Part shown: positions 1-11,800 of the stretch, one piece after another
Numbering within the stretch: position 1 is the first letter of the stretch
Layout of the letters: each line of letters opens with the position of its first letter
DNA from: Capitulum mitella
Lineage: Eukaryota > Arthropoda > Thecostraca > Pollicipedomorpha > Pollicipedidae
Assembly (NCBI GenBank): GCA_030062745.1
Contig: CP099840.1
Coordinates: forward strand, 11,608,437-11,672,436
Direction of reading: 5' to 3'
Length of the DNA: 64,000 nt
Position numbers and translations under genes: made by a program
Notes under the pieces: model-generated
Told to the model about the DNA's origin: nothing
The model's database searches: none
The model's input: the letters and a program-made list of their open reading frames with translations, nothing else

Positions 1-319
1 GTCAGTTCCTGTTTAAAATAGGTGAGTCCGTCACATGACTGCAGGTCTTGTTTGTTACTGTACAGTTGCAAGCCATGAAAGCGGTGTGTCGCTCGGATAC
101 TCGATGCCGATATTGAAGCAATGGTTTTCAAGTTCTTAAATTTCCATAAATCCCTGGGGAGGCTTCACCATTGCGTTCAGACACCGCGGCTGGCTCGTGA
201 GCTCTGCTTCGCTCCGGACTCCCTCTCCGGGCGCGGCCGGTACAGACGCGCTGTTCTGGATCCGGCCCGTGCGGACCGCTTCCTCTGACCTGGCCGCTGG
301 CCGCTGCCGTTCGCCGCAG

Positions 320-762
320 GCGACAACGACGAGAACGTGTTCGTGGTGCAGTCGGGCCTGCTGGACGTGTTCATCACAGAGACGGACGGCAGCAGCAGCA
401 CGCTGAAGTACGTCGGCGCCGGCGACTCGGTCACCTCGCTGCTCAGCTTCTGCGACGTCCTCACGGTGGGTGGCGGCATCGGGGGGGATGACGTCATGGT
501 AGGCGGGTGGGTGGTCGGGTGGTGTCGCGTGTGGTCTTCTGTGGAGACAGCGTGTCGACTGTGTGAAGTAATCCAGTGGCGTGTTTCAGTTCTTTCGGGA
601 AGCCTGCAGGCTACTTTCGTCGTTTACCTACCTTCGGCACGTGATTATGGGATAGTCAAGCGGCTTTTTTGTTTGCAGGGCCATCCCCAGCCTTACAAGA
701 CGGTTTCAGCTAGAGCCGAGGTCGACACCATTGTCATCAAACTGCCGTTCATGGCCTTCCTG
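320..762 (+). CDS. sws: sws exons coding the first cNMP-binding-like domain
   Basis: Exons 320-465 and 679-762. The peptide contains [33 protein letters not shown], then [17 protein letters not shown], the beta-roll pattern of the first cyclic-nucleotide-like domain of NTE/SWS, including the invariant TVSARA stretch. The acceptor at 317-319 leaves two bases that complete a codon begun in an exon outside the window. The following exon, 1107-1232, codes the conserved helix with [15 protein letters not shown]. Bases 1-319 are the end of the preceding intron; I see no feature in them. Confidence 0.9.
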
Positions 763-2816
763 GTACGGGTGTGTTTTCCGTTAGCGTGTCGGACGCATGG
801 AGCGTCGTTTGGGTTCGTAGGAACGACACTGACACGATGTAGGCGAACAGCGGCGCCAGTCACTGTTATGCTGTACGTTTGCTGTATTTAGTGTGATCTT
901 CGCGCTTAGCATTAGCTTTTTCTTCGATCTCCCCGGGAGAATAAATTTGCTGTAAAAGCGGTGTGCACCTTGAGAGGACTTGAGCCACGTTTGGTCACCT
1001 TTACCAGATGCGTCTTCCACGTTTTTCGACCCGCTAATCCGCCAGCTGGTCGGCCGGTTCGCCGCTGGGAGGCGCTCGTGACGCCGCAGTCCGGCTCCGT
1101 TCGCAGAAGCTGACCGACAGTTACCCGGAGACGGTGGTGCGGATGGTGCAGATCATCATGATCCGGCTGATGCGTGTCACCTTCACGGCGCTGCATCACT
1201 ACCTCGGCCTCAGCTCGGAGCTCATGGCACAGGTATCGCAACCTCTGATAGTAACCGGACAAGTGAAACCCCCTGCGGGAATAAACCGAACATAATACGT
1301 CTGTGCGTTTAACTCTGGACGATAGCGCTGGACGGAGAAACGGCTTATACCGTGATTCGAGAGTTTCAAATTAGCATTCATTTTGTGTGATCCTTGGGAC
1401 TCGCCCGCTGCCGTCGTGCCATTCTTTTTCTGATGAAACTGGAACTAAGGACGTTTTGTAGCAGCTAGTACATACATACTGACGGCTCGTAATGTGTCAC
1501 TGTAGCCATTTTTCAGACACATGGGACTGATGACATCTATGCTCTCTTGATACCATTCATCCTTTCGTTCAGTTATGAGTTGTTTTGTGTCCGCCGTTCG
1601 GTCAACCGTGGGCCCACCTCCGTCCTCTGTCCGTCTGTGTGACGCGGCCGCCGGGCCGTCTGGTGGTAACCGCTCTGTCGGCCGTGGGTCCTCCTCCGTC
1701 CTCTGTCCGTCTGTTTGTGGCACTGTCTCCGGGCCGTCTGACGTTATCCGCTCTGTCGGCCGTGGGTCCTCCTCCGTGCTCTGTCCGTCTGTGTGTGACG
1801 CTGCCTCCGGGCCGTCTGACGGTAACCGTTCGGTCGACCGTGGGTCACCCTCTGTCCTCTGTGTGTGACGCGGCCGCCGTGCCGTCTGACGGGAGCCGCT
1901 CGGTCCACAGCAGAGCCGGCAGCGCGGCGAGACCTCCCTCAAGAACCCGCAGACGTCACCGCGCAAGCAGCGCCGGCCGGCTGCGTCCGACTCGTCCGGC
2001 GCCGAGCCGCCCTCCTCCCGAGACCGGAGCCAGTCGCAGGGCGAGCCGGCCGCCGCCGCCGGCGACGCCGACTCAGAGGAAGTCACCGTCGGATCGGCGC
2101 CGACCTCGCTCAAGGTCAGTGACCCGGCTCAGTCGGCGTACTGCTCTTTTGGTTGGTGGCAGTGCGATAGCCGGCCGGGTGGGGTTTGGAACTGAGCCCG
2201 TGACTATTCGATGTTTGGACTGGGCTGGAGTTTGGAAAATAGATGATGTTTGGACAGTTTCAGTGTTGTAGTAATTCCTTGGTCGAGATTGAGTGCAGGC
2301 TTGGTTGTTTTAATTCATATGGTTGGGTTCCCTGGAGTGCTGAGGTCGGCTGTCGTGGTGCCGTGTCCCGTGACGGCCGTCCGTCGGTGGCGTTTGGTCC
2401 ATATATGTGAGCTGGCCGGTTTCGTTTCGGTCAGATAGCTGGGTTTCTGACCCAGCTATCTGACGTTTCGGTGAGTGTTGAGGTGGTCTGTCGTGATGCC
2501 GTGTCCCGTGATAGTGACGCTGACGGGCTGACGGGCTGACGGGTGATCCGACGATGCTGACCGGGCCAGTCCGGCCGCCCGCAGTCGGACCGGCGCCGCA
2601 CGCTGGAGACGGACGAGGCGGCGCTCGCCGAGGAGGCGCTGGAGCGGTTCCGCGTCATCCTGCAGCTGCCCGACCTCCGCCTGCTGGAGGGCCACGTCCT
2701 GCTGCGACAGCTGGCGGCCGGCCAGGTCATCATGACCGAGGGCTCGCACGAGGTCAGTTCAACGGCCGAACGGGCCGCCACCACGGCGTGGAGAAGAGAA
2801 CTTCATTTTCGTCGCC

Positions 2817-2898
<82 letters not shown>

Positions 2899-5800
2899 GT
2901 GGGATACATGTTTCTCCCAGCCGAGCATTGAATCCGTTCCGTGCTGCCTTTGCATTACGACGGTCTGTCACTATTGGCTTGTCTGTCTGGAGGTGCGCTT
3001 GACGCAGTCGATGTGTCCGGTGTCGTAGAAGAGTAGTGTGTTGCTGCTGATGTGTCTGACACTGATGACGTGTGTGGTCCGGTGGCGTGCCGTCCCCAGT
3101 ATGACGGTCCGGCTCTGTCCTGCAGGACGGCGGTCTGGTGCTGGTCATGTCCGGCACGCTGCAGGTCTGCCAGCGCCGACCGGACAAACCGTCCGAGGAG
3201 GTGCTCATGTACCTGGCGCACAGCGGCCAGCTGGTGGGCGCGCTGGCCACCCTCTCCGGCGAGGCCAGCTTCTTCAGCGTCCGCGCCAAGTCGTCGGCAT
3301 TGGTGGCCTTCATCAGCCAGCAGGACTTCTACAACATCATGCTGGAGGTGCCACAGGTGGTGCTGCACGTGGCCAACACTGTGATCCGCCGGCTGTCGCC
3401 GTTCGTTCGACAGATCGACTTCTCTCTCGACTGGACCTATATCGAGGCCGGCAAGGCCATCTATCGGTGAGAAATGTAAAGACGTTGGAACGCTTGGAAT
3501 TGGTTGCAAATATTGACTCAGAGGGTCCGAACGAATTGCAAGGAAATGACTTCCTTTCGCAAACCATTTGACAACAGTCAAAGTCCGTTGCCCTGTGAGC
3601 TGTGGATAAATACTCTTCGAGGTCGGTATTTTGCCCTCCGGTTTGTGACTGCTGGTCCACAGTCGACCTCTGAGTAACCCGGCTCTCGTGGTGTGCCGCA
3701 GACAGGGGGAGGCCAGCGACAGTACGTACATCATGCTGAGCGGCCGTCTGAGGTCGGTCATCACGCACCGCGACGGCCGCAAGGAGCTGGTCGGAGAGTA
3801 TGCCCGCGGCGATCTGGTCGGCATCGTGAGTTCTCCGGTCTCACTCTTCTCTGCGGGAATGACGAGAACCAGGTGTATGTATTCGTGATCGCTTTTGAGG
3901 CGTAGTGATTTTGTTTGCGAAGTTCAGGTAATCGGTGATTTGTGATTGCGACAGGCAGCGTCAGCAGTGGATGCCGATTTAACAGCGTTTCCTCTGCCGT
4001 CACTCCGCTCCCGTCGCGATGGCGGGCCCTGCGAGCGGCCTCTCCCCATACCCTCCTCCCTCTGCCGTCCAGGTGGAGACGCTCACCCAGACGGAGCGGA
4101 GCACCACAGTCATGGCCATCCGCGACACTGAGGTGGCCAAGCTGTCCGACGGCCTGCTCAACTTCATCAAGCTCAAGTACCCGATCGTGGTGACGCGGCT
4201 GATCGAGCTGCTCGGCCACCGGATCCTGGGCTCGTGGAAGCGGGCGCCGTCGCCGCTGGGCGGGTCCGGCGCGCTGGGCCGCGTGGTCGAGCAGCGGCCC
4301 AGCCAGACGAACTTCAACACGGTGGCGCTGCTCTCCGTCTCTGAGGACGTGCCGCTCGTGTCGTTCTCCTTCGAGCTGCTGCACAGCCTGCTGGCCATCG
4401 GTGGGTGCGCGCACTGGGCGCTGGGGGTAGGGGGTGGAATCAGGGAGGTTTGTACGTTGGTGGTTGGTGCTGGGTCTTGGTGGCCGCCGATGGGCGTTGA
4501 ACGGATGCCCGTATCAGGTGGCCATCGTCCGTTGTGAGGCGAGTGAGATCCGCGTGGATGACGAGTGAGTGAAGCATCCGCAGACATTGCTGGTGTGTGA
4601 GGGTAGATCTGTCTTTATCTTGGTGTGACGATATTTTCAGCTTTTAGTATGGTGTTCGGTTTTCCACCCTGCTAATTCGGAGAAAGTCCGGTCGCCGTTC
4701 CGGTGTTGTGAGCGCACCGCTGACCGCGTCTGACGACCGTTCCTGTCCGCCCCGCCAGGCCGAGCCACTCTGCTGACCTCGGAGCTGATCCGGAAAACGC
4801 TCGGCCCGGGCATCCTGGAGCCGAGCAACGACCACCGGCTGATCGCCTGGCTGGCCCAGCAGGAGGACCAGCACCAGGTGAGGTCGCCAGGAGGAGCAGC
4901 ACCATTAACCCTATTCCCGGAGGGCTAGACGGTATGGCCGATTCCCGGCAGGGGGGGGCGGATTCGGCCCCCCCTGAGATCTCGAGAACTACTTATCCGA
5001 TTTCATCGCAACAAACGACAATCGATTTGCCGTGACGTGAACTACATTTTTATAAAAAGAAACTTTCAAAATTTTGAAATTTGTGGATACAGGGGGGCAA
5101 AAATGTCAAAATGGGGGGTACTTTTTGACTTCTTATAACTCCGTTGTTTATGGACCGATTTCGATGAAACTGGCATCAATCGAGAGGTCATGGATAGGGC
5201 TTTTACCATGGGTATGCAAATTTGAAATTTTGAGAAAATTCATGGGCGTTCACAGGGTTTCAAAAATAGGGGGATTAGTTTTCCAATAACGGCATGAACA
5301 AAAGACGCCAAAACACTTTTTTAGCTTCTGCTAGTCATGTTATGCTAAAGAAGTACAAATCGCATTACAATGTTTGTATAATGTTAGCATAGGCGGTGCC
5401 AGGGACATAAAACAGGGGGAACTGTCATGGTCACACGTTCTTCAGACCAACTTGTGACCTTTGACCTTAAATGACCTCCAGTGACCTTGGGGTCACCTGG
5501 AATGATGTCGTGTGCATTCAATATTATCTGTAAACGTTTTTAATCGATTAAATTTACTCTATTCCAGAAAATTCATTTTTTGGCTTTTGCGATATAGGGT
5601 ACGTGCACTGACATTTTAGGTCATAGCTCCGTGACCCGACCTGATATCAAGCTGAAACTTGGTACACAAGTAGAGGGCATCTTTCTACGTCATATATATT
5701 CCGGGTTTGGCATTTGAAAAAACCGCGTTAAAATTATGGCGAAAAAACAAATTTTGACTTTTGACCTTGACCTGACCTTGCAAAGTGACCTCAGATAAAC

Positions 5801-8800
5801 AAAATTACATATGCACATTGCCCAACTATTTAGCTATATATTCATATAAAGTTTTAAGTTCTATCTTAAAAACTCTGTTTTTGGCAGACATTTTCCTTTT
5901 ACCCTCAACATGGCCAAAAATGACCTGAGGTGCCTCCCAAAAACGTTGCCTGGCTCCGCCCCTGAGCAAAATAGAATTTCGAAATTTTGTCACAGCGCGT
6001 AGAAGGAATAGCTAGGAAAAGTCACCAAGTTTCGTGAAGCTGCGTTAAAAAGCCTGGAATTGGCAAGCAAAAAACCCGAGGGGGGGCGGATTCCGCCCCC
6101 CCTGCCGGGAATAGGGTTAAAGGACATGACGACCAGCACAGGTGAATATGGCGGGAGGGTCTCACTAGGTAAGGATGGCAGAAGGATCAGAACCAGTAGA
6201 GGATAGCAGGACCAGGGCGAGGTGAGGACGCCTGGACCAGCACCAGGTGAGAACAGTGGGGCAATCAGCACTAGGTGGGCCAGCACCAGTCGGTGTGGAT
6301 TGAAGTGACACTTGCACTAGAACAGTATTTTGCCATATTATTTGGGACGCGTCTTACAATGATGAGATTGGTCACAGTAAAATGCATTGCGCTTTTTCGA
6401 CGCATAAGGCTCGTCGCTGCGACCGTGAGAAGCGTTTGCGTCGGTTCTGCGTCAGCTGACGTGTGCCGGTGTTCGCTGTGGCCCCAGGTGACGCTGTACC
6501 TCTGCGATAACGAGCTGACGCCGTGGACGCAGCGTTGCATCCGTCAGGCCGACTGTATCCTGATCGTGGCGCTGGCCGAGCGGGGACCCTCCGTCGGAAA
6601 GGTGCGTACCGCTCCGCGCCGTCCGCTGGCCGGAACCACGTGACGGCGTCACGCGTCAGATCGGAACGCCAGACGGTGATCGCTCGTGTGCTCCTGCCCG
6701 AAGCCGGCTGACTGTCTCGGTCTGCGGCGCAGATCGAGAAGCAGCTGGAGACGCTGGCGGTGCGCACGCAGAAGGAGCTGATCCTGCTCCACCGGGAGGG
6801 TGCGCCGCTGCCGCGCCACACGGTCCGCTGGCTCAACATGCGCACCTGGTGCTCCTTGCACCACCACATCCAGGCGCCCAAGCGGCTTTTCGCCAAGAAG
6901 AGTCTCAGCAAGATCGTGAGTGGCGTTGGCTGGACGTATCGGCGGTCGGTGGTTGGCCGTGGTACGTGCTGTCTGCTGGCATACATGCCCCCGTATTTTG
7001 TGGTCAAGCACAGGTCGGGCTGCTGGTGGTCTGGTTTTACGTGCCGTCGTATGACTTCGAGCTATTTTCCATCAGTTTGATGTCATGATACGTTTCGCCT
7101 GAAATCCTTGTATGAGACATTTGATTTTCTGCGAAGACTGTGTGTATTCAGGTTGATATTTCGTGGTCCACTATCTGGCAGCGAAGTGGTTCACAGACCA
7201 GGCTGACGTCCCGTGCCCGGTGTGTTTTAGCGCGAGTCATACCGCAAGATTCTGGAGACGGAGCCGAACCGGCATTCGGACGTGTCTCGGCTGGCCCGGC
7301 TGTTGACCGGCACCTCGGTCGGCCTGGTGCTTGGCGGCGGCGGCGCACGGGGAGCCGCCCACATCGGCATGATCAAGGCCATACAGGTCCGCCGCCGCCC
7401 GCGGGCTGGTGGCCCCCCTCGCGCTCGGTGTAAAGATCGGTGACAGGGTGTCTGCGGGACTGGAGAGACGGGCGGTGTTTGGGCGTGGCATTGTCTTGCC
7501 GAGATACTGTTGTCATTTGGTGGTGCAGTTTGTTTACGATCGTGTGGACGACGTTTGTCGATTTATCATGCGTTGACTGGTGCGCGTCTAATGTATTTGA
7601 CGCCTGACCCTGCTCTTCGCAGGAGGCCGGCATCCCGGTGGACATCGTGGGCGGCGTCAGCATCGGCGCGTTCATGGGCGCGCTCTACTGCAAGGAGAAG
7701 GACCTGGTCATCTGCACGCAGAAGGCCCGCAGCTGGAGCATGGTGAGAGAGCCTCCGTTCGACTCGCGCTCGGCTCTGCCGGTGCTGACGCCGCTGCTGA
7801 CGCTGCGGACTCTGGTGCGGGTGCTGCGACTGCCGCCGGGGCTGACGTGGAGGTCCGGCGCGCCCTCGGCGGGACGTTGGAGATGTGATGGGAGGTGGTC
7901 CCCGCGGAGGCTTGCCTTCGGGCCTCGCTAGTCCGGTGTTGTCATTGTTCGGTCTGTTTTGTTGCGCGATGCGTAGTTTAGGTACCGGCCTCCCCATTTG
8001 AATATGATGGGGTTGTGATGCCCGGTGCTCACTTCTGTCTGTCCTGACTTCCGCGTTGCCTAATACATCGGTTCCAGGGCGTCGTCTTCTGTGTGTCCGG
8101 CAGAATATGATGCAGCTGTGACGTCAGATCTGGGACCTGACGTACCCGGTCACCTCGTGTTTCTCTCCTCTGTGTGTCCGGCAGAAAATGACGCAGCTGT
8201 GGCGTCAGATCTGGGACCTGACGTACCCGGTCACCTCGTGGTTTTCGGGTCGCGGCTTCAATGCCTTGATCCAGGAGACGCTGGGCGAGTGTCAGATCGA
8301 GGACCTCTGGCTGCCCTACTTCACGCTCACCACCGACATCACCGACAGCTCGATGCGGGTGCACACGCACGGTGAGGGCCCGGCGTCCCCTGTGTGGCTG
8401 AGGGGACCCGTACGCGCCCTAGAAATGCCGCGCTGTGCGGCGTTGCGCTGTCAGCTTGGACGTAGCCCTTAGGTTAGCTTATGCTGGGTAGTCTTTGTAA
8501 GTCATTGAAGTCCTGAATTATGGCTTGGTGTGGCTCCAGAGCGGTTGCGTCGATCACCGTAGAGAAAACTCATCTGTTATACTTTTCTTCTTGAAGACTT
8601 TCTGGCGACCTTTCTTTTATGTTTTGCTGTATTGAAGTTCAAGTTGTGTTTAATTACTTGTCTAGGCTCAAATTCTGTTGCTGACTTTCAGTGTCTGTGA
8701 AAGCTCACATTGCTTGGTTTTTCGTGACTACTTAATCTTCACTATTTTTGTCTTGTCAGGGCTCTTTGTCTATTTCTGATGTCTCCTAAACTGTTCTTTG

Positions 8801-11800
8801 CTTGTCTGCCAACCGTGTTTGCAGTTTTCTGCTGCCACTTGAATCGTTCTGTCTGAAATTGTGCTTATTTCTTATACTTGTTTTCTGTTCAAACGTAAGG
8901 GGATGATTGCACTTTCATTGCCTCTGTTTTGAAGGATGTAAGACATGCGACGGAAACGGGATGTGATATTCCGTCCTTTTCGCTCATTGCACAACCAGTG
9001 TATGCATTTTAATGTGATGTTGTTTGTGATGTTGTCAAAATCGTTAGAGCACGTCCGTGTGCCTGCCTCGGCGACATCTCTGCCCGCCGTTCGTCGGTTG
9101 GCTTGGCTGTGCGGCGCAGTGCTGTGGCGGCCGCCCCAGCGCCGGCCTCCCGTTCGTCCTCGCCCGTTCCCGCTGTATTCCCGGGCACGGTCTGGCCGCT
9201 CCTCTCCCGTCCCGCCACTCTCCTCTCCCCCGCTCTCCCTCTCTCTCTCGCTCTCGCTCTCGCTATCGCTGCAGTTGCGGTGCATGTTGCCGGCCGGGCG
9301 TCCGCGTGCCGGCCGCTGGCGCTGTCCCGGCCCGGGCTTTGGGTGCCGGTGACGCTTCTGCCGCGTGCCTGGTGGCTTCCGCTCCCATAACAGCTTCGCA
9401 GTGCGTAGGGGAGGGCTGTTGTAGTGCCGTGGTGCAGTGTCTGGGAGGCAGTCCGTGGCCGACCATCTGGTGGGCCGGCTGACCTGAGCGCTGTCGGGAG
9501 GCCAAGCCACGTGCCGGAGGTTCTGGCCGTTCAGAGACCAACTGCGGATGAACAGATAATGTTGGGTAATCTCTAATTCGATAGCTTTGTGGTGGATAGC
9601 GTCATAACGCTTCGGATGTGGGCTTTGACTCTGTCGTCGCTTTGACACCTACCGCTCCACGTAGCTGCCCTCTCCATCCGAGTGATGTGGATGGTTTAGA
9701 AGGACCTGAATCGAGTTTTGTAGTCTGCCTTGCCTCTTTGAAATCCAGGGTGTTTAACGTTTGCGTCTCTACCCCCATAGGTATGGGTTTTGTATGTATG
9801 TTTTGTGACAAAAGTCTGCGAAGAAGTTAGTGACTCAGCTATGAAATAGCAGGCTGAGATAAACTGGGATTATTGGGTTTAACGTGGTAGTACATTTAAT
9901 TTTGCCCCACTCGGACTGTTGTATTTGATTCTTAAGTTATTGAACAGGCTACCTGAACGTCGAAGTCGGTCACCTTAAGTGAAAGATCACCAGCCGCAGT
10001 ATGTTTGTCCAGTAAGTCACGAGGTGATTAATCGTATATCGGTATATCGCAGTTGGTCTGTAAATGTCTCTCTTATAAGTGATAGGTTTTATATCCGTGT
10101 ACCGCGATGGGTCTGAAAATATTTGCGCAAAAAGTTGGTTTTTTATGTTTTTATTCGTTTCCCTTCGTTTGCAAAATGTTGCATGCGTCTGAAAACTAAT
10201 GCTGTAATGCAACTGGCATTAAACACGAGCCTTTTTTCTTCATTTCGTATACATGTATTGTGGGCCCCCATGCTGCAGTTCGCCGTTTGCCAAGTCGTTA
10301 GGTGCTAAGCGGCTTTGTTGACGTGAAAGACAAAACCCTGTTGTCCATTCAGCGCATGGGCCACGCTCAGTTAAGTTGTTTTTGTTTTTTTTTGTTTTTT
10401 TTTGTTTTTTTTTTGCTCTCAAAAAGTCGTCATTGGTTCTACGGTCGTTTTCATTGTTTTTATGACTCGGCGAGCGTCAGTTTCGTGCTGAGAATGTGAC
10501 GTGGCTTTCTCCCCTACGCGCTCTTATTTTACCATTTGTTTTCGCTCTAGCTCGCCCTCCAGCCGTAGCGCGTAACACCTTGCCGTGTTTCGTCGCTCGT
10601 CGAGAGCGTGGAATTGTCTCCAGACCGGTTTCCACCGCCGGCCGGTGAGCGGGCGCCGCCGGGCCGTGTCTGGGGGCCGCCTGGCACCGTTGTGTCGTGC
10701 GGGGCCACTGGCACTGAGCGTGTTTGCGGGGGACCGCAGGCTCGCTGTGGCGGTACGTGCGCGCCTCCATGTCGCTGTCCGGCTTCATGCCGCCTCTGTG
10801 CGACCCGCGCGACGGACACCTGCTCCTCGACGGTGGATATGTCAACAATCTGCCAGGTAACGCCACCGACCGCCGCCGCCGCCGCCGCTGCCGCCGTCGC
10901 GGCGCGTGCGCGCGGCCGCCAGGAACGAGCAAAGACCGCGCAAGACACGGCGAACACGGCCGGTCTCAGGGACGGGCCCGCAGAGCGGGGTGGTCCACCA
11001 GATGGTGCACGGTAGTGGGGCGTTGGGCTGGATGCAGGCTGCGTTGAGAGAGGGAGGAAGGAGCGTTGTGTGTGCATGGCCGTAGCTCGACTCAGGGGCG
11101 TGGTGGTGGTGAGGATGGTTGGCAGTGATATGCTTGGGTGAACGACAGGTGCAAACTGGTGGCTCTGCTGAAGAATTGTTACCTTACGTCTGATTTGAAA
11201 CAGATCGTCATGAAAACTTTGGCTGAGGCAGCGACGGCTCCTTATATTCAGTAGAATGAAGGGACTGACAACTTAACCAAGCTCAAATCCTGCTGGCGAC
11301 AACACTAAAACTGCACCAAATCCTACGCAACGATGTCAGGAGTTATCTTCCTCGTAAACAGTGATATGTTTGAAGAAAAATGCTTAGGAATGTATAAAGA
11401 TGCTGACCAAAGGACGGTTGAGACCTAACCATCGCCAGTATTCTCTGTATGGACACCTTCGACAGTACAAGGTGGGTTGGTACCCCCTCCCCCATCCATT
11501 TCCAAACCTTGACGTCATAAAGCAATAAAATCAAAAAGAGCTTGTGGTTACGTCTTTTGGCCACACTATGACGTTCGGTCAGAACCACTGTGTCCGGTAA
11601 CTGCTGTTTTTAGTGCCTCACTAATTTGTTGTTCCTCGCGTTCCTAGTGGAAAGCACCGGGAAATTGCGTTCTCCTTTTGTCAAGCTGACGTGTTTACGC
11701 AAGGTTCTTTGTGTCGCTGGGGCTGATGGAGAGCACTTAGAGGAGTTCTCTTAGTCTGTTAATAATGGACGGCGGACGGAAAAAGAATACACACTGGTCC

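Noticed and set aside
1445-2271. Long frames on both strands (about 220 codons)
   Set aside because: Cover the ~78-bp array and the sws exon 1911-2114 in the wrong frame; the sws frame with correct splice sites explains the coding signal.
2554-3313. Frames with long Arg-Glu or Ser-Leu runs
   Set aside because: Translation of the AG microsatellite at 2820-2897.
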